NCBI RefSeq assembly: GCF_030867145.1
Contig: NC_134439.1
Coordinates: 7,911,379-7,975,378 of the forward strand
Length of the DNA stretch: 64,000 nucleotides
Direction: 5' to 3'
Source of the DNA: Opisthocomus hoazin
Lineage: Eukaryota; Chordata; Aves; Opisthocomiformes; Opisthocomidae
Part shown: positions 37,269 through 51,346 of the stretch, piece after piece
Layout of the letters: each line of letters opens with the position of its first letter
Numbering within the stretch: the stretch's first letter is position 1
Notes under the pieces: model-generated
Seen by the model: the letters and a program-made list of their open reading frames with translations, nothing else
Databases searched by the model: none
What the model was told of the DNA's origin: nothing
Position numbers and translations under genes: made by a program

Positions 37269-38563
37269 GTTGTGCTGCATCCAAGCCCGGGCCTCCGAGT
37301 CCTCCTTTCTTCTGAGGCAAGTCTTCTAGTCTGCTCAGGAAAGAAGGTGGCTTTTTGAAGAGGGTTAGGGTGGGCACAGAAGAAGACCCTTCCTCAGTCC
37401 CAGAGGAAAGAGAGGGGAGGACTCAGTGCACTGGGCTGCCTGCTGTGTCCCGTCCCTTGGAGCTGAGGAAGACATGCCTGGCTACTCCACAGGCATTGGG
37501 CAACAGTCAGCCTTGCTGCGTGTGTTCCCAGATGGGCCTGGAGCACAAGGCCCTGGAGAACGTTCTCTCAACAGAGAGCCCGTAAAACTGCTGTCCTTGA
37601 GGGAGGAGCCCATGGCGGCAGGAGGCCAAGGGATGAGGTCAGCAGCCCCTCTGTCTCTTGGGGAAGGGACGTCCTCTAGGCCTGGATGGAGCTGTGCTGG
37701 GGGAGGAGGCTCAAGTGGAGAATGGCTCCAAAGGGTGGCAGCAGTGGGCATCTAGAGACAAGAACACCTGGTGACAGCCCACAGCCTCATCCCCCCTTGC
37801 CTTCCTTTCCATTGCCTCATCTCGGGTCCACAGCCAGCACGCACAAGCACAGGCACATGAGAGAGGTACCTCATACGGTCCTGGAGCACCTGGCAGGGCC
37901 CAGCTGCTGTCCAGATTGGCAGGGCTGAGGCAATTCACCAGTTAGTACTGGTATCGGCCACACAAATGGACTCACCACTCCCTGTGAATCCAACAGCCCC
38001 ATGGGCACTGCAGCTCCAGGACAGCACACAGCGCCCAGAGACCCATGGCTGCTCTCTAGTCCTTGGTCTCCTCCAAGCCTGGGGCAGCTTGCCTCGGCTT
38101 CTGAGGCGGCACCACTGCCAGGCTGCAGCTCTGATCCAGAAAGGTTCTGTGCAAGTGCAGTTACCCCCTTTGCAACACTAGCAATAGTCTACCATAGAAA
38201 GAACAGAGATTCTGACAGACGACTGGATATTTTTGAGGAAAAATTCTCGTCCCCTCACCCAGCAAGCAGTTCCCGAGGACTACTGCAAGCATGGCCCTGA
38301 TCACAAGCACATCTCCTGCTTGGTTCGCACCCTTTTCAGTGCTGCACAGCTGAAGATGCAATTTGGGGTATGTGGAAAGGCCTTTAGCCTATGCGGAGAT
38401 TGACACGTGCCTTAGGAGCTGTAAGAAGCTCGTCCTAGGAGCGAGGATGCTGGCTTCTCATGTAGGGATGCTCAGGCTGTATGGGATGTGGATTATTGCC
38501 AAAGACTGATGGACATTTTGAAGGACCCTCAGCTCAGTGATAGCCAGCAAGCAAGGGGAAGAC

Positions 38564-38864
38564 GACTGTGCCAGTCAGCAGGCAACGCCAATGGTCTTCC
38601 TGGTGGCAAGGAAAGTCTGCCTCATTTTTGGCACACCGGTGGTGGTGTAGCAAATCGCCACAAAGGAAGCCTGACGAGGAAGAAATGCGGTAAGGTCTGG
38701 AGGTGCTTATTGCTCCACGCAGTGACAATGAGGAGGTGGTTGCCCATCAGGGTTAGAAGATACATGGAGAAGATAATGGCACCTGGGGCCACGTGCCCAC
38801 CCAGGGAGGTCAGGAAGCCCAGCAGAAGGAGATCAGTTACAGGTGTCCTGCTCTCCTTTGCCAT
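38564..38864 (-). pseudogene. Olfactory receptor fragment (unit 6)
   Basis: Same fossil and frameshift, with LGGHVAPG, SNKHLQT and HFFLVRL. Confidence 0.85.
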
Positions 38865-41800
38865 GGCTCTAAATATTACAAAGGAGGTTATCTGAAAGTG
38901 AAAAAATAATCTGCCCGAAGGAAGACCCTAACTAATACAAATATTACCCAGAGATTGCGAATAATCACCTGCATGATCGTCCACACTAAGCTTTTCTGTC
39001 CCCAGAATGCGCTCGCTTAGGACAAAAGTGAACATAAATGGATTATTAGAATGCCAGAAAAATGAAAAAGCACGGTGGGTTTTCTTCCACTTCATCTACG
39101 CCCGACCTGCAGCTCTCGACAGTTTAAAGAAGACCATGGGAAATGTTTTTCAGATGTGATCCTTTTTGAGCCTGAGTCGTGCTATTGTCCCATGTGTGCT
39201 TTTATTCTCGCCAAGCATAATTGCAATTACCCAGTTCTCAGAAAGGTGTCAGATGGGAGTCTTGTCCATGTTCTTTCCTGGCTGTGCTCCTGGTCCCGTC
39301 CTCCATCTTCTTATTTCTTCCTTATGGTCATGTTTCTCAAAGGCTTCTTATTGTGCTGTATGGAGTAGCTTTGTCATGTCCTCTGGTGGGCTTGTCCCGG
39401 ACTGGATGCCAGACGCCCACCCACTCTTTCTCAAGCCCCCTCCTCAACAAGGTAGGGGGAGAAAAGAAGGTGAAAAGACTCATGGGTCAAGACAAAGACA
39501 GGGAGATCAAATACCAGGTACCCTCAAAACAGACTCAGCCTGGGGAAGATGCATGTCAATTATTAACACTCAAAACCAAAATAAGATGGTGAGAAACAAA
39601 GACAAAAAACAAGATCAAAAAAAACCCCAAAACACTTTTAGGTATTTAGGTATGCTTTTCAACCATACCTGGCAATTTCTTTGACCTCTACCCTCAGCTC
39701 CAGGTAGCGAGTTAGACACTGGTCACCTTCAGGCAATCACCATCTCCCAGGTGCGGAGGAAGGTCTCCTGAAGGCATCGCTGGGCTTGAAAGCAGGCAAT
39801 GCTCCCCACACTCTCCTCCTGCCTGCACTTCCAGGCACATTCACTGTGCATACTCATCATCTAGGCAGTGGGCACCTTCCTGCTGTCCCCAGAGACCAAG
39901 GCTTCTCTTCTTCCTCACTGAAACCCGCAAGCAGTGGCACTGGGTGGTTCACCAGTGCACTGAATGGTTTGGCCGTGCCAGGGCATGTCCATCTCCTCAT
40001 CCTTCCTGGGATACCAGAGCCTTGTTTCAGGCAGAGTCTGTCCGCCAACAGACCTCGCTCACCAACAGGATCTGCAGCCAAATAGCGGAGGGCAGATCAG
40101 TGCCAGCAAGGGAGGAAAACTCACCCCGTGCTAAGCTTTGCTGGCCAAAGCTGCTAGGCTGGGTGGAAGGAAGGCACAGCCGCGGAGGGCGTCCTCAGGG
40201 ACCCAGGAGCTAGCTAAGATGACGGGGAATCAGAAGGAGGATGTCACGTTCTCAGAGAGGCTCCTTGGATTCCTCACCACGATGGAGGTTTCCCCGGCCC
40301 ACCACATCAGGACCAGGCACTACAGACTGTTCTCCGGAGGCTCTGGGAGATGGGAAAGCAGGCAGCTGGGGCAAAGCACAGCTCCCCTCTAGGGGCACCC
40401 TGGCAGGAGGTGACAGGCGTTCTTGCACACTGGGATCCACACTGAGCTGAGGTGCATGTGGAGACCAGCGCTCCAGTTTGTGTGTGAGAAAGTCGGAACA
40501 CCACCTCCCAGCCTCACGAGCAGAGCGTCTGGAAATGGCTCAGTGGGGAAGCGGAAGGAAGAAGTGAGCAGGAGAAGACATTTGCTCTTCTCTTGCGTGA
40601 AGCACTCCCTCTGTGGTTCTGCCTGCTCTGGTACGGAAGAGTTTTTGTCCGTCAGGCAAGAGCCCACTGAACCTCTTCATGGAGGACATCCGGGGGTGAT
40701 TCTGCATGCAGTCATGTGGAAGAATCAACCCCTGAGCTCTCGACACGTGCAATATGCATCCAGCTTTCCAGCTGTCAGCGCAGACAAGGAAGCAGAGAAG
40801 AAGTGAGCATGTTAACTGAGCGGGTTAATGCAGAACCTCTGCCTGCCTGCACCCTTCCATCCCTCTCATCCCTCTTCCATCCCTCTCAGGCACAGGACAT
40901 CTCTGTTCTTCACACGCTTCAATCTCTTTGCCTCTTGAAGATTCTCTCTCTTCTGTCTCTGCTTCTCACACACTCCAATTTTATACAGACTATGCACAGA
41001 GGGACAAGCTCATTCCTAGAAAAGCAGTGAAGAGCTGTTTTCTGTCAGGAAACTGGGACGTGTGGATTCCTCCCATCAAGGCTGTGGTGATTGCCCTGAG
41101 GTGGAGGAGGGACAGGAAAAGCAAAGCCAGAGCTTGGAACATTGGTGGGAATCCGGCTGAACAGGACATCTTCCCCAGTCTCTAGCTGATGGGTCTTTTT
41201 TTTTGCAGGCTGAGCATTTGGCTGATGTCCAGGTGCACGCCTAGGAAGAGATTTTCCTTCCTCTGGCTGTTTTGGCTAGGACTTAAAGCCACAAGAGCAC
41301 TCATGTCTCACAACAAGGGATCCCTTCTGCAACAGTGCGCTGCAGAGGAGGCTGAGGGAAGAATACGAGCATGACAAGCCAGTCGCATACATCTTTTGAA
41401 CACTCATTGCCCTGCTGCACTTAGCTTCAGCTCAGGGGGTTGGATGGAGCCTAGTGGTGTTCTGGTGGCATCCCTCAATAGCTCTCCCACAAGTCCAGGC
41501 CCTGCGTGAACCTGACGGTTTCATTGGGCTACTTTGCTCCTTGCTCAAGACCCTGGGTCTGATCTCAGACACAAAAGTCACACCAGCATGCTGTTAATGA
41601 CAGTTGTCTTTGCTGCACAGGCTGCGGAGCCAGAGACCCAGCCTCACCACAACCGCAACACGCTACTGCTGGACAAGCTGAGGTCTATAAGCAAACAGTG
41701 CTGGGGAGGGAAGCACTCCACAGGGAACACACACCCACACACTCCCTCTTTCTGTGTGATGCTGCAAGTAGTGGGTAATCATGTGGGCTCAGTGGAGGGA

Positions 41801-43620
41801 CAGCTGGTGCCGTCCTGCAGCTTGGCATCCCGCACATGGAAAAGCATCTGGGAGTTCTCCACAGACAGCACAGAGGAGAACCTCTCTGAGTTTACCCAAG
41901 GTTTCCATTTACCCATGCACAGCAGCATCGCAGAGGCCTGCATCCGCACCTCCTCTTGCTCCAATCCTTGTTAGCCTCAAAGACGCATCTCACCAAAGGC
42001 TGCAAGTCCCACCAGGACTGCCAGAAAATACAGGAGTGCGTCATGCTTTCCCTTTCACACACTGCCCACAGACTTCCGAGAAAGAGGGTGTTGGTGCTTG
42101 CAGGTTCCTATCTTCTCCTTCCTCTGCCACCTGAAAGCAGCCTCCCAACCTCCCTGTGGGGAGTGGAGAAAATCTCTTCAGCTGCTGCTCCAGACAGACC
42201 TCCTCACATCCCCACGCTGCTGACCCAGGGAGGCTCTCTAGAGAGATGACAGACTGTCACTCATCCCAAGGAGACGAATCAAGTTGCAATCTTTGCTACA
42301 CCATAGTTTCCATAGGGCCAGGGCCGGGGTTTTCAGCACTTGGAGAGTCTTCCTTGAGCAGTGTGGCAGCAGCTGGGCTTTTAACAGCTCCCAAAGTCAG
42401 AAGGTGTTTGAGCATCCCCTCAGGCAGACACACCTGCTGGAGAAGTGCTGCCTCCAAACTCACCGTCACATGGTCAAAGGGGTCTTGGCCACCTCAAAAT
42501 TTAGGTAGTAGGCAAAGGAACAGATCATACAGTCCACTGTCAGGCAACAGAAGGCTGCCAGGAACCTTCCAGCATCTTGCGTCTCATGGTGATCTCAGTG
42601 ACCCCAAACATTCCATGTTTAGGGCGGTGTTCATGATCATTTTCTCTGGCCGTATGGTACCCAGCTGGGCACGAGGTCTGTGTCCTGGGAGTGGAAAAGG
42701 CCCCCTTCAAGATCACTCCTGTTCACCTCTGCTATAGGTACAGTCTGAACTGATACAGGACCAGGCAGAGACAAAACATCCCCAGGGTCTGGGTGGACAC
42801 AAGACTCCATTCCCAAAGGCCTCTTTCCAGCTGTGACATAGCTCTGCTCTTCAACACCTCATCTCTGCTTGGATAATTTCATAGCGATTGACTCCTGCGG
42901 TACGAACTTGACTTCCTCTCAGCCTCCCCAAAGTGCCTTTACAGCAAGTGTCTGCTTCAGGCACTCGTTCAGTCTCCAGGACCTCACATCATCCACACTG
43001 ACAGAATAGGACTCATATACCCCGGCGAAAAACACAGAACCCAGACATGCTCCTGGTGACCTGCAGGGCTTGCACAGGGAGAGAATGTGACAAATGCGTC
43101 CAGCAAAATGTTCCCAACAGCACTGTTAGTGTTGCAGTAGGGTCCAACACTCCCAGCAGAAGCCCACCTGCATGCAACAAGGAGCAACCATCAGAGAGAG
43201 GTGGGAGGAGCAAGAGAAAAGGGTGTGGCATGTCATCTTACCCGGGAGTCCTTAGGCATGTGGACGAGAAGCAGGAGAGCGGTGCCTAGTTCCTGGCAAC
43301 TTTGCCACAAACAAGCCCACAGGAATGACCCAGGTGCACATCACCTGCCTGCACGGGATGCCACCAGCACTTGAGCTGAGTCTTGTGCCTGCGATGACGT
43401 CTTTCTTCCCCAGAAAGCCAAGGGACTCTCATTCTGGAAATTACAGAAGCCTTCCTATGGGGAAGCACGTGGCATCACCAGGAAATGAAAAGGCAGCAGC
43501 GCAGGAAACCAGGACACAGCCCATGCCATTAGCTGAGACGCTTTGCGTTTGACGTGAACTTGTCAGAAAATTATTACTTCCCCAAAGGCTGCCTCTGGGC
43601 CTGAGGCAGTGCAGGACTAC

Positions 43621-43628
43621 TATAAAAG
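43621..43628 (+). promoter_or_regulatory. TATA box of gene 7
   Basis: Consensus TATAAAAG; exon 1 ends at 43687 with a GTGAGT donor. Confidence 0.85.
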
Positions 43629-43997
43629 GCAGCCCAACTCTCAGCTCTCTCATCCGCTTCTCTCGCCTCCTTCTCATAGGGAATCAGGTGAGTGTGAAGC
43701 CTCTTCTCCTCCTGCTCCAAGATCAGGTCTTTCCCCAATGTCTGTCTCAGCTGACAGGGGCTGTCCCAGCCCTGGGCTGGGAGCTGTGTCTCATGGTAGA
43801 GGGAAGGGCAGAGAACGTCTTCCACTGGGAGAGCCTGGCACTTAGCTGAAGTGACTCTTCGGCTTTCAGCTGGACAGCCTGTGCTGGGCAAGTAGGGACC
43901 TTGGCTTCCCCATGGTCAGGCGCAGTGCTGCTGCTCATGTGTCCCTGTTTTCTGCTTCCCCCGCCCTCTCTCGCAGGTGCCCCTCCAGCCCAGAGAC

Positions 43998-44303
43998 ATG
44001 TCCTGCTGCACCCCGTGCCCGCCATGCCAGCCCTGCGGCCCAACCCCGCTGGCCAACAGCTGCAATGAGCCCTGTTTCAGGCAGTGCCAGAGCTCCACCG
44101 TCGTCATCGAGCCCTCTCCTGTGGTGGTGACCCTGCCCGGACCCATCCTCAGCTCCTTCCCGCAGAACACCGTTGTGGGATCCTCCACCTCCGCCGCTGC
44201 TGGCAGCATCCTCAGCTCTCAGGGAGTGCCCATCTCCTCCGGAGGCTTTGACCTCTCCTGCATTACCAGCCGCTACTGTGGCAGCAGATGTCAGCCCTGC
44301 TAA
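43998..44303 (+). CDS. Feather keratin, gene 7, B-type (TPCPPC class)
   Basis: Protein identical to genes 5 and 6. The leader intron is 43688-43976 (289 bp) with the gene 6-type acceptor region. The sequence after the poly(A) signal differs: about 15-25 bp downstream this copy reads CATCGAAATCCGGG, like gene 1, where other B units read CATCCAAGCCCGGG. That is a small A-like patch inside a B unit. The CDS is intact and the family motifs are complete. Confidence 0.96.
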   Translation: MSCCTPCPPCQPCGPTPLANSCNEPCFRQCQSSTVVIEPSPVVVTLPGPILSSFPQNTVVGSSTSAAAGSILSSQGVPISSGGFDLSCITSRYCGSRCQPC

Positions 44304-44608
44304 AGCTGCAGGCGATGTCCCCGGGCACGAACCTCCAAGACCTCAGAACATGGTGCTTGACAGAAGATAGAGCTTTGGGGCATTGCATTTAGAGCTTTGG
44401 GCCATTCTTCTGCTTCTGCTTCTTCTTCTACTCTACTCTCTCTCTCCTTCCTATGCTGTCGCTGTCTCCCAGTGCCAGCCTGGCGGGGACGTGTTCGCCT
44501 CCCTCCCGCTGCAGGGCAAGCAGACGGAACCCCTGCAGAAGCTCCAGCACATCTCAGTGCCTGCCCCTGGCGCTCCCTGTGAGCCACCTCCTCTTCATTT
44601 TCAGACTC

Positions 44609-44614
44609 ATTAAA
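44609..44614 (+). promoter_or_regulatory. Poly(A) signal ATTAAA, gene 7
   Basis: ATTAAA; the sequence just past it (CATCGAAATCC) is A-type, unlike the other B genes. Confidence 0.8.
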
Positions 44615-45909
44615 GTTGTGCTGCATCGAAATCCGGGCCTCCGAGTCCTCCTTTCTTCTGAGGCAAGTCTTCTAGTCTGCTCAGGAAAGACGGTGGCTTT
44701 TTGGAGAGGGTTAGGGTGGGCACAAAAGAAGACCCTTCCTCAGTCCCAGAGGAAAGAGAGGGGAGGACTCAGTGCACTGGGCTGCCTGCTGTGCCCCGTC
44801 CCTTGGAGCTGAGGAAGACATGCCTGGCTACTCCACAGGCATTGGGCAACAGTCAGCCTTGCTGCATGTGTTCCCAGATGGGCCTGGAGCACAAGGCCCT
44901 GGAGAACGTTCTCTCAACAGAGAGCCCGTAAAACTGCTGTCCTTGAGGGAGGAGCCCATGGCGGCAGGAGGCCAAGGGATGAGGTCAGCAGCCCCTCTGT
45001 CTCTTGGGGAAGGGACGTCCTCTAGGCCTGGATGGAGCTGTGCTGGGGGAGGAGGCTCAAGTGGAGAATGGCTCCAAAGGGTGGCAGCAGTGGGCATCTA
45101 GAGACAAGAACACCTGGTGACAGCCCACAACCTCATCCCCCCTTGCCTTCCTTTCCATTGCCTCATCTCGGGTCCACAGCCAGCACGCACAAGCACAGGC
45201 ACATGAGAGAGGTACCTCATACGGTCCTGGAGCACCTGGCAGGGCCCAGCTGCTGTCCAGATTGGCAGGGCTGAGGCAATTCACCAGTTAGTACTGGTAT
45301 CGGCCACACAAATGGACTCACCACTCCCTGTGAATCCAACAGCCCCATGGGCACTGCAGCTCCAGGACAGCACCCAGCGCCCAGAGACCCATGGCTGCTC
45401 TCTAGTCCTTGGTCTCCTCCAAGCCTGGGGCAGCTTGCCTCGGTTTCTGAGGCGGCACTACTGTCAGGCTCCAGCTCTGATCCAGAAAGGTTCTGTGCAA
45501 GTGCAGTTACCCCCTTTGCAACACTAGCAATAGTCTACCATAGAAAGAACAGAGATTCTGACAGACGACTGGATATTTTTGAGGAAAAATTCTCGTCCCC
45601 TCACCCAGCAAGCAGTTCCCGAGGACTACTGCAAGCATGGCCCTGATCACAAGCACATCTCCTGCTTGGTTCGCACCCTTTTCAGTGCTGCACAGCTGAA
45701 GATGCAATTTGGGGTATGTGGAAAGGCCTTTAGCCTATGCGGAGATTGACACGTGCCTTAGGAGCTGTAAGAAGCTCGTCCTAGGAGCGAGGATGCTGGC
45801 TTCTCATGTAGGGATGCTCAGGCTGTATGGGATGTGGATTATTGCCAAAGACTGATGGACATTTTGAAGGACCCTCAGCTCAGTGATAGCCAGCAAGCAA
45901 GGGGAAGAC

Positions 45910-46210
45910 GACTGTGCCAGTCAGCAGGCAACGCCAATGGTCTTCCTGGTGGCAAGGAAAGTCTGCCTCATTTTTGGCACACCGGTGGTGGGGTAGCAAA
46001 TCGCCACAAAGGAAGCCTGACGAGGAAGAAATGCGGTAAGGTCTGGAGGTGCTTATTGCTCCACGCAGTGACAATGAGGAGGTGGTTGCCCATCAGGGTT
46101 AGAAGATACATGGAGAAGATAATGGCACCTGGGGCCACGTGTCCACCCAGGGAGGTCAGGAAGCCCAGCAGAAGGAGATCAGTTACAGGTGTCCTGCTCT
46201 CCTTTGCCAT
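45910..46210 (-). pseudogene. Olfactory receptor fragment (unit 7)
   Basis: Same fossil and frameshift; the open part translates identically to unit 6. Confidence 0.85.
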
Positions 46211-49200
46211 GGCTCTAAATATTACAAAGGAGGTTATCTGAAAGTGAAAAAATAATCTGCCCGAAGGAAGACCCTAACTAATACAAATATTACCCAGAGA
46301 TTGCGAATAATCACCTGCGTGATCGTCCACACTAAGCTTTTCTGTCCCCAGAATGCGCTCGCTTAGGACAAAAGTGAACATAAATGGATTATTAGAATGC
46401 CAGAAAAATGAAAAAGCACGGTGGGTTTTCTTCCACTTCATCTACGCCCGACCTGCAGCTCTCGACAGTTTAAAGAAGACCATGGGAAATGTTTTTCAGA
46501 TGTGATCCTTTTTGAGCCTGAGTCGTGCTATTGTCCCATGTGTGCTTTTATTCTCGCCAAGCATAATTGCAATTACCCAGTTCTCAGAAAGGTGTCAGAT
46601 GGGAGTCTTGTCCATGTTCTTTCCTGGCTGTGCTCCTGGTCCCGTCCTCCATCTTCTTATTTCTTCCTTATGGTCATGTTTCTCAAAGGCTTCTTATTGT
46701 GCTGTCATGGAGTAGCTTTGTCATGTCCTCTGGTGGGCTTGTCCCGGACTGGATGCCAGACGCCCACCCACTCTTTCTCAAGCCCCCTCCTCAACAAGGT
46801 AGGGGGAGAAAAGAAGGTGAAAAGACTCATGGGTCAAGACAAAGACAGGGAGATCAAATACCAGGTACCCTCAAAACAGACTCAGCCTGGGGAAGATGCA
46901 TGTCAATTATTAACACTCAAAACCAAAATAAGATGGTGAGAAACAAAGACAAAAAACAAGATCAAAAAAAACCCCAAAACACTTTTAGGTATTTAGGTAT
47001 GCTTTTCAACCATACCTGGCAATTTCTTTGACCTCTACCCTCAGCTCCAGGTAGCGAGTTAGACACTGGTCACCTTCAGGCAATCACCATCTCCCAGGTG
47101 CGGAGGAAGGTCTCCTGAAGGCATCGCTGGGCTTGAAAGCAGGCAATGCTCCCCACACTCTCCTCCTGCCTGCACTTCCAGGCACATTCACTGTGCATAC
47201 TCATCATCTAGGCAGTGGGCACCTTCCTGCTGTCCCCAGAGACCAAGGCTTCACTTCTTCCTCACTGAAACCCGCAAGCAGTGGCACTGGGTGGTTCACC
47301 AGTGCACTGAATGGTTTGGCCGTGCCAGGGCATGTCCATCTCCTCATCCTTCCTGGGATACCAGAGCCTTGTTTCAGGCAGAGTCTGTCCGCCAACAGAC
47401 CTCGCTCACCAACAGGATCTGCAGCCAAATAGCGGAGGGCAGATCAGTGCCAGCAAGGGAGGAAAACTCGCCCCGTGCTAAGCTTTGCTGGCCAAAGCTG
47501 CTAGGCTGGGTGGAAGGAAGGCACAGCCGCTGAGGGCGTCCTCAGGGACCCAGGAGCTAGCTAAGATGACGGGGAATCAGAAGGAGGATGTCACGTTCTC
47601 AGAGAGGCTCCTTGGATTCCTCACCACGATGGAGGTTTCCCCGGCCCACCACATCAGGACCAGGCACTACAGACTGTTCTCCGGAGGCTCTGAGAGATGG
47701 GAAAGCAGGCAGCTGGGGCAAAGCACAGCTCCCCTCTAGGGGCACCCTGGCAGGAGGTGACAGGCGTTCTTGCACACTGGGATCCACACTGAGCTGAGGT
47801 GCATGTGGAGACCAGCGCTCCAGTTTGTGTGTGAGAAAGTCGGAACACCACCTCCCAGCCTCACGAGCAGAGCGTCTGGAAATGGCTCAGTGGGGAAGCG
47901 GAAGGAAGAAGTGAGCAGGAGAAGACATTTGCTCTTCTCTTGCGTGAAGCACTCCCTCTGTGGTTCTGCCTGCTCTGGTACGGAAGAGTTTTTGTCCGTC
48001 AGGCAAGAGCCCACTGAACCTCTTCATGGAGGACAACCAGGGGGTGATTCTGCATGCAGTCATGTGGAAGAATCAACCCCTGAGCTCTCGACACGTGCAA
48101 TATGCATCCAGCTTTCCAGCTGTCAGCGCAGACAAGGAAGCAGAGAAGAAGTGAGCATGTTAACTGAGCGGGTTAATGCAGAACCTCTGCCTGCCTGCAC
48201 CCTTCCATCCCTCTCATCCCTCTTCCATCCCTCTCAGGCACAGGACATCTCTGTTCTTCACACGCTTCAATCTCTTTGCCTCTTGAAGATTCTCTCTCTT
48301 CTGTCTCTGCTTCTCACACACTCCAATTTTATACAGACTATGCACAGAGGGACAAGCTCATTCCTAGAAAAGCAGTGAAGAGCTGTTTTCTGTCAGGAAA
48401 CTGGGACGTGTGGATTCCTCCCATCAAGGCTGTGGTGATTGCCCTGAGGTGGAGGAGGGACAGGAAAAGCAAAGCCAGAGCTTGGAACATTGGTGGGAAT
48501 CCGGCTGAACAGGACATCTTCCCCAGTCTCTAGCTGATGGGTCTTTTTTTTTGCAGGCTGAGCATTTGGCTGATGTCCAGGTGCACGCCTAGGAAGAGAT
48601 TTTCCTTCCTCTGGCTGTTTTGGCTAGGACTTAAAGCCACAAGAGCACTCATGTCTCACAACAAGGGATCCCTTCTGCAACAGTGCGCTGCAGAGGAGGC
48701 TGAGGGAAGAATACGAGCATGACAAGCCAGTCGCATACATCTTTTGAACACTCATTGCCCTGCTGCACTTAGCTTCAGCTCAGGGGGTTGGATGGAGCCT
48801 AGTGGTGTTCTGGTGGCATCCCTCAATAGCTCTCCCACAAGTCCAGGCCCTGCGTGAACGTGACGGTTTCATTGGGCTACTTTGCTCCTTGCTCAAGACC
48901 CTGGGTCTGATCTCAGACACAAAAGTCACACCAGCATGCTGTTAATGACAGTTGTCTTTGCTGCACAGGCTGCGGAGCCAGAGACCCAGCCTCACCACAA
49001 CCGCAACACGCTACTGCTGGACAAGCTGAGGTCTATAAGCAAACAGTGCTGGGGAGAGAAGCACTCCACAGGGAACACACACCCACACACTCCCTCTTTC
49101 TGTGTGATGCTGCAAGTAGTGGGTAATCATGTGGGCTCAGTGGAGGGACAGCTGGTGCCGTCCTGCAGCTTGGCATCCCGCACATGGAAAAGCATCTGGG

Positions 49201-50968
49201 AGTTCTCCACAGACAGCACAGAGGAGAACCTCTCTGAGTTTACCCAAGGTTTCCATTTACCCATGCACAGCAGCATCGCAGAGGCCTGAATCCGCACCTC
49301 CTCTTGCTCCAATCCTTGTTAGCCTCAAAGACGCATCTCACCAAAGCCTGCAAGTCCCACCAGGACTGCCAGAAAATACAGGAGTGCGTCATGCTTTCCC
49401 TTTCACACACTGCCCACAGACTTCCGAGAAAGAGGGTGTTGGTGCTTGCAGGTTCCTATCTTCTCCTTCCTCTGCCACCTGAAAGCAGCCTCCCAACCTC
49501 CCTGTGGGGAGTGGAGAAAATCTCTTCAGCTGCTGCTCCAGACAGACCTCCTCACATCCCCACGCTGCTGACCCAGGGAGGCTCTCTAGAGAGATGACAG
49601 ACTGTCACTCATCCCAAGGAGACGAATCAAGTTGCAATCTTTGCTACACCATAGTTTCCATAGGGCCAGGGCCGGGGTTTTCAGCACTTGGAGAGTCTTC
49701 CTTGAGCAGTGTGGCAGCAGCTGGGCTTTTAACAGCCCCCAAAGTCAGAAGGTGTTTGAGCATCCCCTCAGGCAGACACACCTGCTGGAGAAGTGCTGCC
49801 TCCAAACTCACCGTCACATGGTCAAAGGGGTCTTGGCCACCTCAAAATTTAGGTAGTAGGCAAAGGAACAGATCATGCAGTCCACTGTCAGGCAACAGAA
49901 GGCTGCCAGGAACCTCCCAGCATCTTGCGTCTCATGGTGATCTCAGTGACCCCAAACATTCCATGTTTAGGGAGGTGTTCATGATCATTTTCTCTGGCCG
50001 TATGGTACCCAGCTGGGCACGAGGTCTGTGTCCTGGGAGTGGAAAAGGCCCCCTTCAAGACCACTCCTGTTCACCTCTGCTATAGGTACAGTCTGAACTG
50101 ATACAGGACCAGGCAGAGACAAAACATCCCCAGGGTCTGGGTGGACACAAGACTCCATTCCCAAAGGCCTCTTTCCAGCTGTGACATAGCTCTGCTCTTC
50201 AACACCTCATCTCTGCTTGGATAATTTCATAGCGATTGACTCCTGCGGTACGAACTTGACTTCCTCTCAGCCTCCCCAAAGTGCCTTTACAGCAAGTGTC
50301 TGCTTCAGGCACTCGTTCAGTCTCCAGGACCTCACATCATCCACACTGACAGAATAGGACTCATATACCCCGGCGAAAAACACAGAACCCAGACATGCTC
50401 CTGGTGACCTGCAGGGCTTGCACAGGGAGAGAATGCGACAAATGCATCCAGCAAAATGTTCCCAACAGCATTGTTAGTGTTGCAGTAGGGTCCAACACTC
50501 CCAGCAGAAGCCCACCTGCGTGCAGCAATGAGCAACCATCAGAGAGAGGTGGGAGGAGCAAGAGAAAAGGGTGTGGCATGTCATCTTACCCGGGAGTCCT
50601 TAGGCATGTGGACGAGAAGCAGGAGAGCGGTGCCTAGTTCCTGACGACTTTGCCACAAACAAGCCCACAGGAATGACCCAGGTGCACATCACCTGCCACC
50701 ACGGGGTGCCACCAGCACTTGAGCTGAGTCTTCTGCCTGCGATGATGTCTTTCTGCCCCAGAAAGCCAAGGGACTCTCATTCTGGAAATTACAGAAGCCT
50801 TCCTGTGGGGAAGCACTTGGCATCACCAGGAAATGAAAAGGCAGCAGTGCAGGAAACCAGGACACAGCCCATGCCATTAGCTGAGACGCTTTGCATTTGA
50901 CGTGAACTTGTCAGAAAATTATTACTTCCCCAAAGGCTGCCTCTGGGCCTGAGGCAGTGCAGGACTAC

Positions 50969-50976
50969 TATAAAAG
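50969..50976 (+). promoter_or_regulatory. TATA box of gene 8
   Basis: Consensus TATAAAAG; exon 1 ends at 51035. Just downstream this copy reads CAACTCTTGGCTCTC where other B copies read CAACTCTCAGCTCTC, so the presumed initiation region differs by two bases. Confidence 0.85.
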
Positions 50977-51346
50977 GCAGCCCAACTCTTGGCTCTCTCA
51001 TCCGCTTCTCTCGCCTCCTTCTCATAGGGAATCAGGTGAGTGTGAAGCCTCTTCTCCTCCTGCTCCAAGATCAGGTCTTTCCCCAATGTCTGTCTCAGCT
51101 GACAGGGGCTGTCCCAGCCCTGGGCTGGGAGCTGTGTCTCATGAGAGAGGGAAGGGCAGAGAACGTCTTCCACTGGGAGAGCCTGGCGCTTAGCTGAAGT
51201 GACTCTTCGGCTTTCAGCTGGACAGCCTGTGCTGGGCAAGTAGGGACCTTGGCTTCCCCATGGTCAGGCGCAGTGCTGCTGCTCATGTGTCCCTGTTTTC
51301 TGCTTCCCCCTGCCCTCTCTCACAGGTGCCCCTCCAGCCCAGAGAC

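Larger units (their letters stand above)
36275..43620 (+). repeat. B-type tandem unit 6 (7346 bp, contains gene 6)
   Basis: Same block order as unit 3. It lacks the C insertion of units 5 and 7 (reads GCTGTATGGAG at about 39356). A private change turns GGACAACCAGGGGGTG into GGACATCCGGGGGTG at about 40684, shifting the long spacer reading frame. Confidence 0.9.
43621..50968 (+). repeat. B-type tandem unit 7 (7348 bp, contains gene 7)
   Basis: Same block order as unit 3. Its distal spacer tracks unit 6 closely but has the C insertion at about 46706. Near its 3' end (about 50640-50830) it carries a run of changes (CACCACGGGGTG, TTCTGCCTGCGATGATG) shared only with the equivalent part of unit 8 (about 59530-59610). 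Confidence 0.9.
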
